From FEN-1350 sp964643355 (GTDB lineage: Bacteria; Planctomycetota; Phycisphaerae; Sedimentisphaerales; Anaerohalosphaeraceae): a DNA stretch of 64,000 nucleotides. Below, piece after piece: positions 31,752 through 40,057 of the stretch (positions are counted from its first letter, which is position 1; every line of letters begins with the position of its first letter). Made by a program: the position numbers and the translations under genes. Where the stretch lies: NCBI GenBank assembly GCA_964643355.1, contig CAZXPW010000012.1, positions 1 to 64,000 on the forward strand, given 5' to 3'. Below the pieces are notes generated by a model that worked only from the letters and a program-made list of their open reading frames with translations, had not been told where the DNA came from and searched no databases.

Positions 31752-32714
31752 TCAATTTTTGGTTTGATATCGGAACAAGGGACTTGCGGCCAGGCCTTTT
31801 TGTTTCATGGACACGACCTCCTCGGGCCTCAGGGGCGTACATTGAGGAGCCAGTTGCACGGCGAGTTTGAGGCATTCGGCGCTGGCCGGAGTCAGGGCGG
31901 TCGTGACTGGATGCGACAAGGTAAAACGCAGACCCATCAAGGCCTCATCGGGATCGGTCATCGGCTGATACCAGCAATTCGGATGGGCCGACCGGTCGGC
32001 ATCCTTGGGCCAGGGCTGTTTGGCCATGGCCTTCAGGGCCAGGATTCCCATCTTTTGTTCCTGGGCTCTGGCCAGGACCTGAGGGCCGAAGTTCCCCGCG
32101 TGCCAGGTGGCATAGTTGACCGGAAACATGATCGAGTCGAAACGGAATCGGTCCATCAACGCCAGCGCCGCCTCCACCGAATGCGCGGAGAAACCGAGAT
32201 AGCGGACCTTGCCGTCTTTTTTTGCCTGCTCGAGGGCTTTGATGGCGCCATCGTCGCCAAAGATGGTTTCGACTTCGTCCAACCGCGTGACATGATGAAG
32301 CTGGTACAGGTCAAAGTGATCCGTCCTCAGGCGTTTTAGGGAACGGTCCAATTCGGCGGTTGCCTCCGCTTGTCTTCGTTTTGCGGTTTTACAGGACAGG
32401 AAGACCTTCTCGCGAAACGGCTGAAGGGCCGGCCCCATCAACTCTTCCGCGGTGCCGTATTCGGGGGCGACATCGTAGTGATTGACTCCGGCCTCAAAGG
32501 CAAGGCGAATCCATTGGTCGGCCTGTTCCGGCGTTGCGCGATTCAGCATAAATCCCCCGAAGGCAACGATGGAAAGTTTCCGGCCGGTCTTTCCCAGGGC
32601 CCGGCGTTCGATAGTTCCGGTGGTCGTATCCCTTTCAATCGCTGAAAGTGTGGCCGGAAAACACCCCAACATGGCGGCCGCTGTTGTTCTTTTCAGGAAT
32701 TCGCGTCGTTTCAT
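31752..32714 (-). CDS. Tat-exported aldo/keto reductase
   Basis: A 320-aa AKR. A twin-arginine signal (MKRREFLKRTTAAAMLG) precedes the barrel. Catalytic tetrad residues are visible: Asp and Tyr in NHYDVAPEYGTAE, Lys in LSCKTAK, and His in LYQLHHVT. It would reduce aldehydes or ketones with NAD(P)H; export through Tat implies the cofactor is bound before transport. The ATG at 32714 has AGGAG 7 bp upstream; the longer frame is rejected. Divergent from ilvD. Confidence 0.88.
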   Translation of the reverse strand: MKRREFLKRTTAAAMLGCFPATLSAIERDTTTGTIERRALGKTGRKLSIVAFGGFMLNRATPEQADQWIRLAFEAGVNHYDVAPEYGTAEELMGPALQPFREKVFLSCKTAKRRQAEATAELDRSLKRLRTDHFDLYQLHHVTRLDEVETIFGDDGAIKALEQAKKDGKVRYLGFSAHSVEAALALMDRFRFDSIMFPVNYATWHAGNFGPQVLARAQEQKMGILALKAMAKQPWPKDADRSAHPNCWYQPMTDPDEALMGLRFTLSHPVTTALTPASAECLKLAVQLAPQCTPLRPEEVVSMKQKGLAASPLFRYQTKN

Positions 32715-32780
32715 GATCGTCTCCTCTATCGTATCTATGTTTTTTTGCGCCCGGTTTTTTCCCCCGATCTCGCATAGGGC

Positions 32781-32809
32781 AGAATACTCCCCTTCGATAG
32801 TGTGGTCAA
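32781..32809 (-). promoter_or_regulatory. candidate promoter of the aldo/keto reductase gene
   Basis: Minus strand TTGACC (32809-32804), 17-bp spacer, TATTCT (32786-32781). It lies 19 bp from the ilvD promoter candidate, with opposite direction. Confidence 0.45.
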
Positions 32810-32827
32810 TCCAATTTCCTGTTGCTC

Positions 32828-32856
32828 TTTCCAATTCTGTAAACGATGATTATAAT
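32828..32856 (+). promoter_or_regulatory. candidate ilvD promoter with overlapping palindrome
   Basis: TTTCCA, 17-bp spacer, perfect TATAAT at 32851-32856. A perfect 14-bp palindrome ATGATTATAATCAT (32846-32859) covers the -10 region, which is the placement of an operator. Confidence 0.45.
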
Positions 32857-32914
32857 CATTGTTTTAACCGTTTCAGGAACCCCGGCCCGGCCGGGATCAA
32901 TTTGGGAGACGACC

Positions 32915-34582
32915 ATGAACAGCGATACCGTCAAAAAAGGATTTCAGCGAGCGCCTCATCGCGGGTTGATGCGGGCATGCGGGCTGAATGAAGCCGACAT
33001 CCACAAGCCGTTTATCGCCATCGCCAACAGTTTTTGCGAGATTGTGCCGGGACATGTGCATCTGGACCAGGTGGCCAAGGTGGTCAAGCAGGCGGTTCGG
33101 GATGCCGGGGGCGTGCCCTTCGAGTTCAACACGATCGCCATCTGCGACGGCATCGCGATGGGCCACACGGGCATGAAGTACTCGCTGGCCTCCCGCGAGA
33201 TCGTTGCCGATTCAGTTGAAGCCATGATTCGGGCGCACTGTTTTGACGGGATGATCTGCATTCCGAACTGCGATAAAATTATTCCGGGCATGCTCATGGC
33301 CGCAATGCGGCTGAATATCCCAACGCTGTTTGTCTCGGGCGGGCCGATGGCGGCGGGCAAAACCAAAGACGGCAAGACCGTCGATCTGATTTCCATCTTT
33401 GAGGGCGTTGCGGCGATGAAGGTCGGCAAGATCAACGAACAGCAGCTCACCGAACTGGAGTGCACCGGCTGTCCCACGCCGGGAAGCTGTTCGGGGATGT
33501 TCACGGCCAACAGCATGAACTGCCTGTGCGAAGCGATCGGCATGGCCCTGCCCGGCAACGGAACGATCCTTGCGGTCGATCCGCGGCGGCAGGACCTGTA
33601 CAAGCAGGCCGGAAAGCAAATTCTGGAACTGGTGCGGCGCAACATCCTGCCTCTGGATATCGTGACGACAAAATCGCTGGACAACGCTTTTGTGCTCGAT
33701 ATGGCCATGGGCGGTTCGACGAATACCGTACTTCATGCGCTGGCCGTCGCCAATGAAGCCGGGGTCAAATACAATCTCAAGCGGATCAACGCCATCAGCG
33801 CCAAGTGTCCGAATATCTGCAAGGTCTCGCCGTCGAGCTCTTGGCATATCGAGGATGTGGACGCGGCTGGCGGGATCTCGGCGATTCTCAACGAGATCAG
33901 CAAGATCCCGGGATTGCTGAATCTGGATTGCCCGACCGTCAGCGGCGTGTCGCTGGGCGAGCGCATCAAGTCGGCGAAAATCGCCAATCCGGAGTGCATT
34001 CATCCGTTGGAAAAGGCCTACAGCAAGACCGGCGGTCTGGCGATCCTCTACGGCAACCTCGCCCCCAACGGTTGTGTGGTCAAATCCGCGGGCGTCTCGC
34101 CCTCGATGCTCAAACACGCGGGCCCTGCGGTGATCTTCGAATCGCAGGAAGACGCCTGCGAAGGGATTCTTGCCGGCAAGGTCAAGCCCGGCGATGTCGT
34201 CGTCATCCGCTACGAAGGCCCCCGCGGCGGTCCGGGCATGCAGGAGATGCTCTCGCCGACCAGCTACATCATGGGAGCGGGGCTCGGCGAATCGGTCGCC
34301 CTGATCACCGACGGACGATTCTCCGGCGGAACCCGCGGGGCGTGTATCTGCCATGTCAGCCCTGAGGCGGCCGTCGGCGGGCCGATCGGCCTGCTGAAAA
34401 AGGGCGACATCGTTGAAATCGATATCCCGAAAAATGTCATTCGCGTCAAGCTTACGCAGAAGGAACTGAAAGAACGAGCCAAGAAATGGAAACCGCGCAA
34501 GCCGCGCATCACGACCGGCTGCCTGGCCAAGTACGCCTCGATGGCCCAGTCCGCCGACACCGGCGGCATCCTGAAGTGGTAA
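32915..34582 (+). CDS. ilvD: dihydroxy-acid dehydratase
   Basis: A 555-aa enzyme of full family length. The iron-sulfur ligands lie in PNCDKIIPGMLMA and in CTGCPTPGSCSGMFTANSMN; other family blocks are ILAVDPRRQDLYKQ and ITDGRFSGGTRG. It makes the 2-oxoacid precursors of valine, leucine and isoleucine; the ferredoxin oxidoreductase at 55-57 kb resembles enzymes that act on such 2-oxoacids. The ATG at 32915 follows GGGAGA. No other ilv or leu genes are nearby. Confidence 0.95.
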   Translation: MNSDTVKKGFQRAPHRGLMRACGLNEADIHKPFIAIANSFCEIVPGHVHLDQVAKVVKQAVRDAGGVPFEFNTIAICDGIAMGHTGMKYSLASREIVADSVEAMIRAHCFDGMICIPNCDKIIPGMLMAAMRLNIPTLFVSGGPMAAGKTKDGKTVDLISIFEGVAAMKVGKINEQQLTELECTGCPTPGSCSGMFTANSMNCLCEAIGMALPGNGTILAVDPRRQDLYKQAGKQILELVRRNILPLDIVTTKSLDNAFVLDMAMGGSTNTVLHALAVANEAGVKYNLKRINAISAKCPNICKVSPSSSWHIEDVDAAGGISAILNEISKIPGLLNLDCPTVSGVSLGERIKSAKIANPECIHPLEKAYSKTGGLAILYGNLAPNGCVVKSAGVSPSMLKHAGPAVIFESQEDACEGILAGKVKPGDVVVIRYEGPRGGPGMQEMLSPTSYIMGAGLGESVALITDGRFSGGTRGACICHVSPEAAVGGPIGLLKKGDIVEIDIPKNVIRVKLTQKELKERAKKWKPRKPRITTGCLAKYASMAQSADTGGILKW

Positions 34583-34601
34583 GAATTAAAGGGTGATAAC
34601 T

Positions 34602-34901
34602 ATGAGCCAACATTCCCTTTATCACTACAGCATTACTTTATCGACCGACGATGAAGCGGTATTGCACTGTTTGCGAGCACTAAGCCAATACGCTCAAAAA
34701 AGTGGGAATGTTCGAATTCCTTGGGGAGGAACGAAAAGGCCTGATTGGAAAAGGAATAATCATAAAGCTAAATTCCACTTCTCCGATCCTGGCTATCGAA
34801 AGGTTTTTCGAAACGAAATCGAAAGAATAATTCCCTCAGGTTTGTGGAAATTTATTGGCGAAAACGATAACGATCCTGCTGAACCTCAGAACGAAGATTA
34901 A
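34602..34901 (+). CDS. small hypothetical protein
   Basis: A 99-aa hydrophilic protein, with no membrane segment, ending in an acidic tail (GENDNDPAEPQNED). The middle is basic (KRPDWKRNNHKAKFHFSDPGYRK). Not recognised as a known family. The ATG at 34602 lies 9 bp behind AGGG and 19 bp after the ilvD stop, so it may be co-transcribed with ilvD, although its AT-richer composition differs. Confidence 0.6.
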   Translation: MSQHSLYHYSITLSTDDEAVLHCLRALSQYAQKSGNVRIPWGGTKRPDWKRNNHKAKFHFSDPGYRKVFRNEIERIIPSGLWKFIGENDNDPAEPQNED

Positions 34902-35027
34902 CATCTTTTCCGTGGGGCTTCGTCTCCTTCTTTCTGCGTCCCCGGATACGGTTCCGGGATCGCTGCGTCGTCTTTGCGCGGGTCCGATGCACCGTAGTTG
35001 ACCCCGTCTTTCGGACCTCCAAGCGGA

Positions 35028-35633
35028 TCAGCGTTTGTATCTTCCCTTCGGTAATTTCGGAGCGTCCAGCTCGCCGTGAAAACCGATGGGTTTGCGCGGC
35101 GGATCCGGCGGACTGAAAAGATGATTCAGCAATTCGAAGATTTGCTGGAATTGTTGGTCAACGCTCTGATCTCGTTTACGCATCTCTTGTTCCAGGCGAG
35201 TCAGTCGATCGGCCAACTCCCGATGTACGGCCAGCAGCTGGCGAAGCCGCACAAACGCCCGCATGATCTGGACATTTACCTCTACAGCCCGTGGGCTGCG
35301 AAGAACGCTGGAGAGCATCGCCACCCCCTGCTCGGTAAAGGCGTAGGGTGCAAATCGCCGACCACCATGAGCAGATAAACTTGAGATCGCAAATTGCGAT
35401 CTCAAGTTTTCCCACTCTTCCGAGTTGAGCCGGAACATAAAATCATCGGGAAATCGTTCAATATTACGATGAACCTGCTCAATAAGTCGGCGAGTTTCCA
35501 CGCCGTAGAACTGGGCCAGTTGCTCGTCCAACAATACCTTCTGACCCCGCACGACAAGGATGGCCCGCTCGATTGCGTCGGCTTTTGCCACCGGCACAAT
35601 CGCCCGCCCGGATGCTCGTCTCAGTTTGGCCAC
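35028..35633 (-). CDS. ORF6N domain protein
   Basis: A 201-aa protein whose residues about 20-130 form an ORF6N DNA-binding-like domain: ILVVRGQKVLLDEQLAQFYG, HRNIERFPDDFMFRL, WENLRSQFAIS, then YAFTEQGVAMLSSVL. The C-terminal part is a predicted coiled coil (about 135-175). The family is known from phage and mobile-element proteins. Start: GTG at 35633 has AAGGAG 7 bp upstream; the ATG at 35651 has none. The codons for LRSQFAIS contain a perfect palindrome that recurs in the upstream region (see repeats). Confidence 0.8.
   Translation of the reverse strand: MAKLRRASGRAIVPVAKADAIERAILVVRGQKVLLDEQLAQFYGVETRRLIEQVHRNIERFPDDFMFRLNSEEWENLRSQFAISSLSAHGGRRFAPYAFTEQGVAMLSSVLRSPRAVEVNVQIMRAFVRLRQLLAVHRELADRLTRLEQEMRKRDQSVDQQFQQIFELLNHLFSPPDPPRKPIGFHGELDAPKLPKGRYKR
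35380..35406. repeat. 27-bp palindrome within the ORF6N coding sequence
   Basis: Perfect inverted repeat with 13-bp arms CTTGAGATCGCAA / TTGCGATCTCAAG around a single A. On the coding (minus) strand it encodes the conserved NLRSQFAIS stretch. Confidence 0.85.
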
Positions 35634-35762
35634 AATCGATCTCCTTTTCATTCAAAACCCGATACAATTGTGCCGAAATCCCCCATTTTTGTCAAGCCAA
35701 AGATTTCTCAGATCATTTCCTTCCATCGGCAAACTTGAAATCGCATTTTTTTTGACCTCAAA

Positions 35763-35837
35763 TTTGAGATCGCAAATTGCGATCTCAAAGCCACCTCTTT
35801 CCCGGCCGGTTTTGAGATCACAATCTGTGATCTCAAA
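35763..35837. repeat. two further copies of the 27-bp palindrome, upstream of the ORF6N gene
   Basis: Copy 1 (35763-35789): perfect 13-bp arms TTTGAGATCGCAA around A. Copy 2 (35811-35837): arms TTTGAGATCACAA around T, with one mismatch. Both lie between the ORF6N start (35633) and the end of the small gene at 35847, so within its promoter region. Both translate in one frame as LRSQ(F/I)(A/V)IS. Confidence 0.8.
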
Positions 35838-35846
35838 TTTCCTTCC

Positions 35847-36035
35847 TTACTTGGCCGTCTTGATCTCCAGCAGGGTCCGGACCGTTTTGACATCTCCGGC
35901 CTTGCGGACCTCGAACCGAATCCCCCGGCCTTCGACATGTTTCTTCGCCATCCGCAATCCCTCCTTGATCGCTTCCGGCACATCGCTTGCCTCAATCATT
36001 TCGACGGTCTTGTCATTCAACATGCTCAGGGCCAT
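35847..36035 (-). CDS. small hypothetical protein next to zeta-like gene
   Basis: A 62-aa soluble protein: acidic helix-forming first half (LNDKTVEMIEASDVPEAIKEGLRMAKKHVEG) and a basic second half ending in KTVRTLLEIKTAK. No family recognised. It lies 44 bp after the 46-aa gene on the same strand, so it is the third reading frame of a zeta-like operon and could be an antitoxin or regulator; this is inference. Confidence 0.45.
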   Translation of the reverse strand: MALSMLNDKTVEMIEASDVPEAIKEGLRMAKKHVEGRGIRFEVRKAGDVKTVRTLLEIKTAK

Positions 36036-36079
36036 CCCGCCACTTCTTCAGATCCTCCGTGCCATCCCAAATCGCTAAT

Positions 36080-36220
36080 CTATTTCACCTGGTCCGGCGA
36101 GATCAGGACCGTCTTGCCGTCCTTCCAGATTGCCAGCGGACGGCCGGTCTTTTTGTGCCGCAACACCACCTGCCGCACCGCCTTCTTCATTGCGGCCATT
36201 GCTTTGTCTTCCAAACTCAT
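36080..36220 (-). CDS. very small hypothetical protein, possible zeta-toxin partner
   Basis: A 46-aa basic peptide starting MSLEDKAMAAMKKAVRQVVL; residues 25-46 (GRPLAIWKDGKTVLISPDQ) look like a short beta hairpin. The ATG at 36220 follows the zeta-like stop at 36232 by 11 bp, so the two are likely translated together. Small partners of this kind commonly accompany zeta-like kinases. A longer frame from 36268 would overlap the zeta gene and is less likely. Confidence 0.45.
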   Translation of the reverse strand: MSLEDKAMAAMKKAVRQVVLRHKKTGRPLAIWKDGKTVLISPDQVK

Positions 36221-36231
36221 CCGCTTTTTCT

Positions 36232-36822
36232 TCACGGTTTTCTCCAAGACGAAATAATCTGTTCCCATAGAGATGGCTGGATCACTTCAAGAAATCCATC
36301 TTTCTCATTGGCAATCAAAATTGGTTTGACACCCGAATTATCAAATACCATCCAACGATCCATCATCGGCCGATAGATCGAAAAGAAATTCCGAATCCCC
36401 CGGTCGAACCGTCGCCGCACATCCGCCGCTGGGACCGAATGGCCGCCCTCGGCCACGCGCTGGCGAATCCGCGCGATGGCCAATCCCGGCCGCGGAATCC
36501 ACAGGAAAAACAGGTGCAGCGAGTACCCCCGCTCCTTCATCCGCTCCAGTAGCCGGGCATATGATCTGCCCGCCAGCGTCGTCTCGAAGGCAAAATCCAC
36601 TCCGCGATCGGCAAACGCCCGGATCTGTTCGAGCACCAGCTTGCCGGCGCGGATCGCGGCCCGATCCGGGGCGAACGGCGAAAGGCCCGTCGCGATCAGA
36701 TCGGCATTGACGAAGTTCGGGCACCGGACATACTCCGGCAAAAACGACCGCGCAAAAGTCGTCTTACCCGACCCGTTCGGTCCGGCGATGATATACACAT
36801 TCTTTTTTCGTCCATTGGCCAT
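36232..36822 (-). CDS. zeta toxin-like P-loop kinase
   Basis: A 196-aa AAA/zeta-type protein: Walker A GPNGSGKTTFAR near residue 15, a DFAFETTLAGRSY segment, and a later region (HLFFLWIPRPGLAIARIRQR) characteristic of zeta-like proteins in diverse bacteria. Classical zeta toxins phosphorylate UDP-N-acetylglucosamine. Here the partner organisation differs from the epsilon-zeta pair: two small genes follow rather than precede. Only the kinase fold is firm; a toxin role is inferred. ATG at 36822 is ahead of a gap with the repeat at 36853-36880. Confidence 0.75.
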   Translation of the reverse strand: MANGRKKNVYIIAGPNGSGKTTFARSFLPEYVRCPNFVNADLIATGLSPFAPDRAAIRAGKLVLEQIRAFADRGVDFAFETTLAGRSYARLLERMKERGYSLHLFFLWIPRPGLAIARIRQRVAEGGHSVPAADVRRRFDRGIRNFFSIYRPMMDRWMVFDNSGVKPILIANEKDGFLEVIQPSLWEQIISSWRKP

Positions 36823-36852
36823 ACCTGATTCCTCGCGGAATGATTATACCCG

Positions 36853-36880
36853 ATCCGCGTCATCCGCGAAATCTGTGGTT
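36853..36880. repeat. 28-bp intergenic repeat similar to 10264-10291
   Basis: ATCCGCGT...ATCTGTGGTT; five differences to the copy at 10264-10291. It lies between the divergently placed GH172 stop and the zeta-like start. Confidence 0.5.
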
Positions 36881-36896
36881 TATTTCGAATCGAACT

Positions 36897-38405
36897 TCAC
36901 TTGCTGATAAACTCAATCCACGATACCACGGCATTCGAGGTCGTTCGCGCATTTTCGATGCGGATGAGGACCTTGCCGTCTTTGGATTCTTCAGGCGTAA
37001 CGAGCGCTTCGATCCACATTCCCTTCTGAAAATTCTCGACAACGAAGCCCGGCGATTTCTCGCCGATGATCACCTTCTGTTTTCGTCCGCCCTGGAAGTT
37101 GTCCGGGTCGATCACGAACATCCGTACCTTGCCCTCGGTTCCTTTCGGTACCGTCAGTTCGATTTCCAGCATCTTGTCGGCCGCACGGCAGTGATAGTAC
37201 GGCAGTTCCCAACCGTCGAAGGTGTAGCCGCTTACGGCCTTGGCGCCGTATCCCGGTTCGGCGTAGAAGACTTCCTTTTCCGGCCGGCCGCACAGCATCA
37301 GCATCCGCACACCACGGCTCTTGAGTTCCTGGACATCCGGCACGGGTTCCTTGTCCGGCCAGAACGGCAGCTCCGGTCCCGGCACCCGATCGGCCGCGGC
37401 CGCCATCGCCGGCAGCGATTTGTGCGGCTCGACCTGGTACCAGTAGGTTGTGCTCGAAAGCTGCAGCGTACTTCCGGGCTTGCTGAACTCGCGGCGGAAC
37501 GACGGGTCCTCGCGCTGGCCAAAGCCGACGGCGACCTTCAGCGACTTGTCGAACGAGATCGCATCCTCGACGAAGAACCGATAGCCGCACGCCCCCTTGA
37601 GAAACGGAAAGTACCCCGTCCGCGGGAAAATACTCTGCGTCTCCGGAAAGCCCCAACTGAAGCCGAACGAATCCTCCAGCCCCTGGAACTCGATCGACGC
37701 GGTCGCCTCGCCATCAATATAAAATTTCTCGTTGCCATCGACGGGATACCCCGCCCGCCCCGGCCGGCGGATCGTCACATTCCAGCCGACGAACTTGCCG
37801 CGGCCGACCGCCTCCATCGCCAGAAAGTCCTGCTTGCCCAAGAGCAGCGCCTCCTGCCGCCACGACGCGTGGAAATACGCCTCATCGGCCGCGATCGCTT
37901 CGCGCGTCTGCCACATCACATAGCTGTAGCACGGCATGATCTGCCACAACGCATCGCCCGGCTCGACCGTGCCGTCATAGACCAGCACGATTTTGGCCGA
38001 CTTGCGGAACGGCATGGGAAAATAGCAGTTGTAGCCCCGGCGCTTGTTGACCAGTTCGGTGTTGACCTCGTCGCGCAGGCCGGCCGGGTCGCAGAAGAAA
38101 TCCACCAGCGGACAATCGACGCTCGGCTCGGTCTCGCCGTCCCAGTACATCCGCAGCAACAGGTCCCGGTTGAGCTTGAGCACCGCCGGCATCGCAAAGT
38201 GAATCATCGTAATCTGCGCGGGCCCTTTGATCTCGCCCACGACGACCGTCTTGGAGGTGTTGAACCGCGCGGTCAGCTCGTTTTCAATCCAGAGGGCATT
38301 CTGCATCCGCGTCTGCCCCTTGCCAAGCTTGGCCAGCTCCGACACATCCGCCCGCACCCCCGTTGCAATCCCCATCACAATAATCGCAACCATCCACCGT
38401 TTCAT
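36897..38405 (-). CDS. exported DUF2961 / GH172 family protein
   Basis: A 502-aa protein with a signal peptide (MKRWMVAIIVMGIATGVRA) and the DUF2961 double jelly roll. Family landmarks include AQITMIHFAMPA, LLLRMYWDGETEPSVDCPLVDFFC, and CYFPMPFRKSAKIVL. GH172 members act on fructofuranosides or arabinofuranosides. An extra C-terminal beta domain (about 360-502) follows the catalytic part. GGAGGG lies 6-7 bp ahead of the ATG at 38405. The next upstream gene on the strand ends at 38462. Confidence 0.88.
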   Translation of the reverse strand: MKRWMVAIIVMGIATGVRADVSELAKLGKGQTRMQNALWIENELTARFNTSKTVVVGEIKGPAQITMIHFAMPAVLKLNRDLLLRMYWDGETEPSVDCPLVDFFCDPAGLRDEVNTELVNKRRGYNCYFPMPFRKSAKIVLVYDGTVEPGDALWQIMPCYSYVMWQTREAIAADEAYFHASWRQEALLLGKQDFLAMEAVGRGKFVGWNVTIRRPGRAGYPVDGNEKFYIDGEATASIEFQGLEDSFGFSWGFPETQSIFPRTGYFPFLKGACGYRFFVEDAISFDKSLKVAVGFGQREDPSFRREFSKPGSTLQLSSTTYWYQVEPHKSLPAMAAAADRVPGPELPFWPDKEPVPDVQELKSRGVRMLMLCGRPEKEVFYAEPGYGAKAVSGYTFDGWELPYYHCRAADKMLEIELTVPKGTEGKVRMFVIDPDNFQGGRKQKVIIGEKSPGFVVENFQKGMWIEALVTPEESKDGKVLIRIENARTTSNAVVSWIEFISK

Positions 38406-38461
38406 GTGTGTCCCTCCGAAATTTTCAATAGTGACCCAAAATGTTTAATGTTACGGTACAA

Positions 38462-39937
38462 TCACTCCTGCATGAAATTGAATCCTTGTTGATACGACTG
38501 CGTCAATACAATATGATCTACGCCATGAGTTAATTTCCCGATTTTCCTTTCGGCGATATCAATCAGGTAAAGCATGCTTCCGTTTTCAAACAGACACTCC
38601 TTGCCTTCTTGAATGATAGAAGGTTCATGAATCCATCCCCACGATAGGGGGGCAAAGAACGGTGAACCCGAAAATGAAAACAAGGTTTCCTTGTCTCGGG
38701 TAATGGATATGAATGACCCCGCAGAAGGATGTGGATTGAGAGAAGTCCAAGCCTTGAATTCCCCGAAGGAATCCGAGAACCGATTAATGTATGCCTTACC
38801 CCCGGCAAAAGACGGATGTCCAAATCTGCCGTAGGTATTCGAAAAGGCGAGATTGTTGGGATCCTTCAGAGATTCGACTGTGATCTGATCCCTTGAAATG
38901 ACAAATTCGGCGATATCCTGAATCCCCGGAATGTCGGAATATTGAATAGGAGGACACCGAACATAAATCGACTCTTCCTCCTCTGACCATGCGATGACCG
39001 AACCCTTCGATCTATAGTCCAACTCTAGTGTCTTACCGGTTGTAAGATCATAGACATAGAGCTTCCAGAAATCAGTTTCCCAGTGTCCGTGCGGCCCACC
39101 ACTTCCATCCTTCACAGGTAATACCCAGGCCACTTTTCCCCCTGATGGGCTGATTGCGATCTGTTGGATGGTACGGACCACTCCCATATCCCCGTAAGGG
39201 GACGAATCATAGCCATGACGTTCCGATTCCCACAATTTCGTCAGGACGCCGTTGGCGTTATTGTAATGAAACAGTTGCTTCCCTTCGGAAAAAAATACAA
39301 CCTGCTCCAGATCGGCGGAAACAAGGTATTGTTTCATCGGGTGAGGAACCAGTAGACGGTTCCCTGATCCGTCGGTTTTGATCGTCCAGAGATTTTGGGT
39401 ATCCTTATCCAAATAGAGGACATCGACCGGCGGCTGAATCGCCCAGGCCGTATCCTGCGTGACAGAACGGACCTGTTGCCAGGGAGAATGGAAATAATAA
39501 TGAATCGGAACCAGCACCAAATAACTCACAATGTTGGCTTCGATGAACGCTTTCAACAGATCCTTTTTCAGGATATTCGGCTGATTTTTCCGCTTCCAGT
39601 CGATACCGTACAACCATTCGATGAGAACGCTGAAAACATAGTACACCGCATAGGCAATCAGAGAAGCGGCAAAGAATTGATGGACATACGCGTATAAATC
39701 ATTTCGATCCGCGTTTCCTGAAAGGTGAATCGGAACAAAGAAGAAAAGACATCCCCCGATGATCCCGGAAACGATATTGGCCCCAATCGAAAACCGAAAG
39801 GATGTCCAGAACGGCAGCCGCAGAAACCTGAAAATCACATAACTCTCAGAAAACATGGCAAACAGGAAACAGGGAATAAGAGCCGCCAGACCCGGTGTCA
39901 AATAGAAACTCGGTAACAGGATATCGGCCAGGATCAT
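38462..39937 (-). CDS. membrane protein with beta-propeller-like C-terminus, unknown function
   Basis: A 491-aa protein. The N-terminal about 160 residues hold four hydrophobic helices (for example PGLAALIPCFLFAMFSESYV and ANIVSGIIGGCLFFFVPI), then a soluble part with repeated short strands typical of WD-like propellers (LWTIKTDGSG, IAISPSGGKVAWVLP, SVIAWSEEEESIYVRC). Similar in layout to TolB/DPP-like sensors but not recognised. GGGAGG precedes the ATG at 39937. Somewhat AT-richer than its neighbours. Confidence 0.65.
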   Translation of the reverse strand: MILADILLPSFYLTPGLAALIPCFLFAMFSESYVIFRFLRLPFWTSFRFSIGANIVSGIIGGCLFFFVPIHLSGNADRNDLYAYVHQFFAASLIAYAVYYVFSVLIEWLYGIDWKRKNQPNILKKDLLKAFIEANIVSYLVLVPIHYYFHSPWQQVRSVTQDTAWAIQPPVDVLYLDKDTQNLWTIKTDGSGNRLLVPHPMKQYLVSADLEQVVFFSEGKQLFHYNNANGVLTKLWESERHGYDSSPYGDMGVVRTIQQIAISPSGGKVAWVLPVKDGSGGPHGHWETDFWKLYVYDLTTGKTLELDYRSKGSVIAWSEEEESIYVRCPPIQYSDIPGIQDIAEFVISRDQITVESLKDPNNLAFSNTYGRFGHPSFAGGKAYINRFSDSFGEFKAWTSLNPHPSAGSFISITRDKETLFSFSGSPFFAPLSWGWIHEPSIIQEGKECLFENGSMLYLIDIAERKIGKLTHGVDHIVLTQSYQQGFNFMQE

Positions 39938-40057
39938 GAAACAACCTCCCTGTGAGAGCTATTTTGATCAAAGCGAATATGGATCTATACCCACTTCAAT
40001 ACAACCTCCATACAAACCTATGAACCCCGATTCAAAGAGCGATCAGTTCAGATCCAA

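Noticed and set aside
35708..35995. 95-codon minus-strand frame spanning the palindromes upstream of the ORF6N gene
   Set aside because: It overlaps the 62-codon gene in another frame and owes its length to the palindromes. It is useful only because it shows that the repeats would encode the same LRSQ-type peptide.
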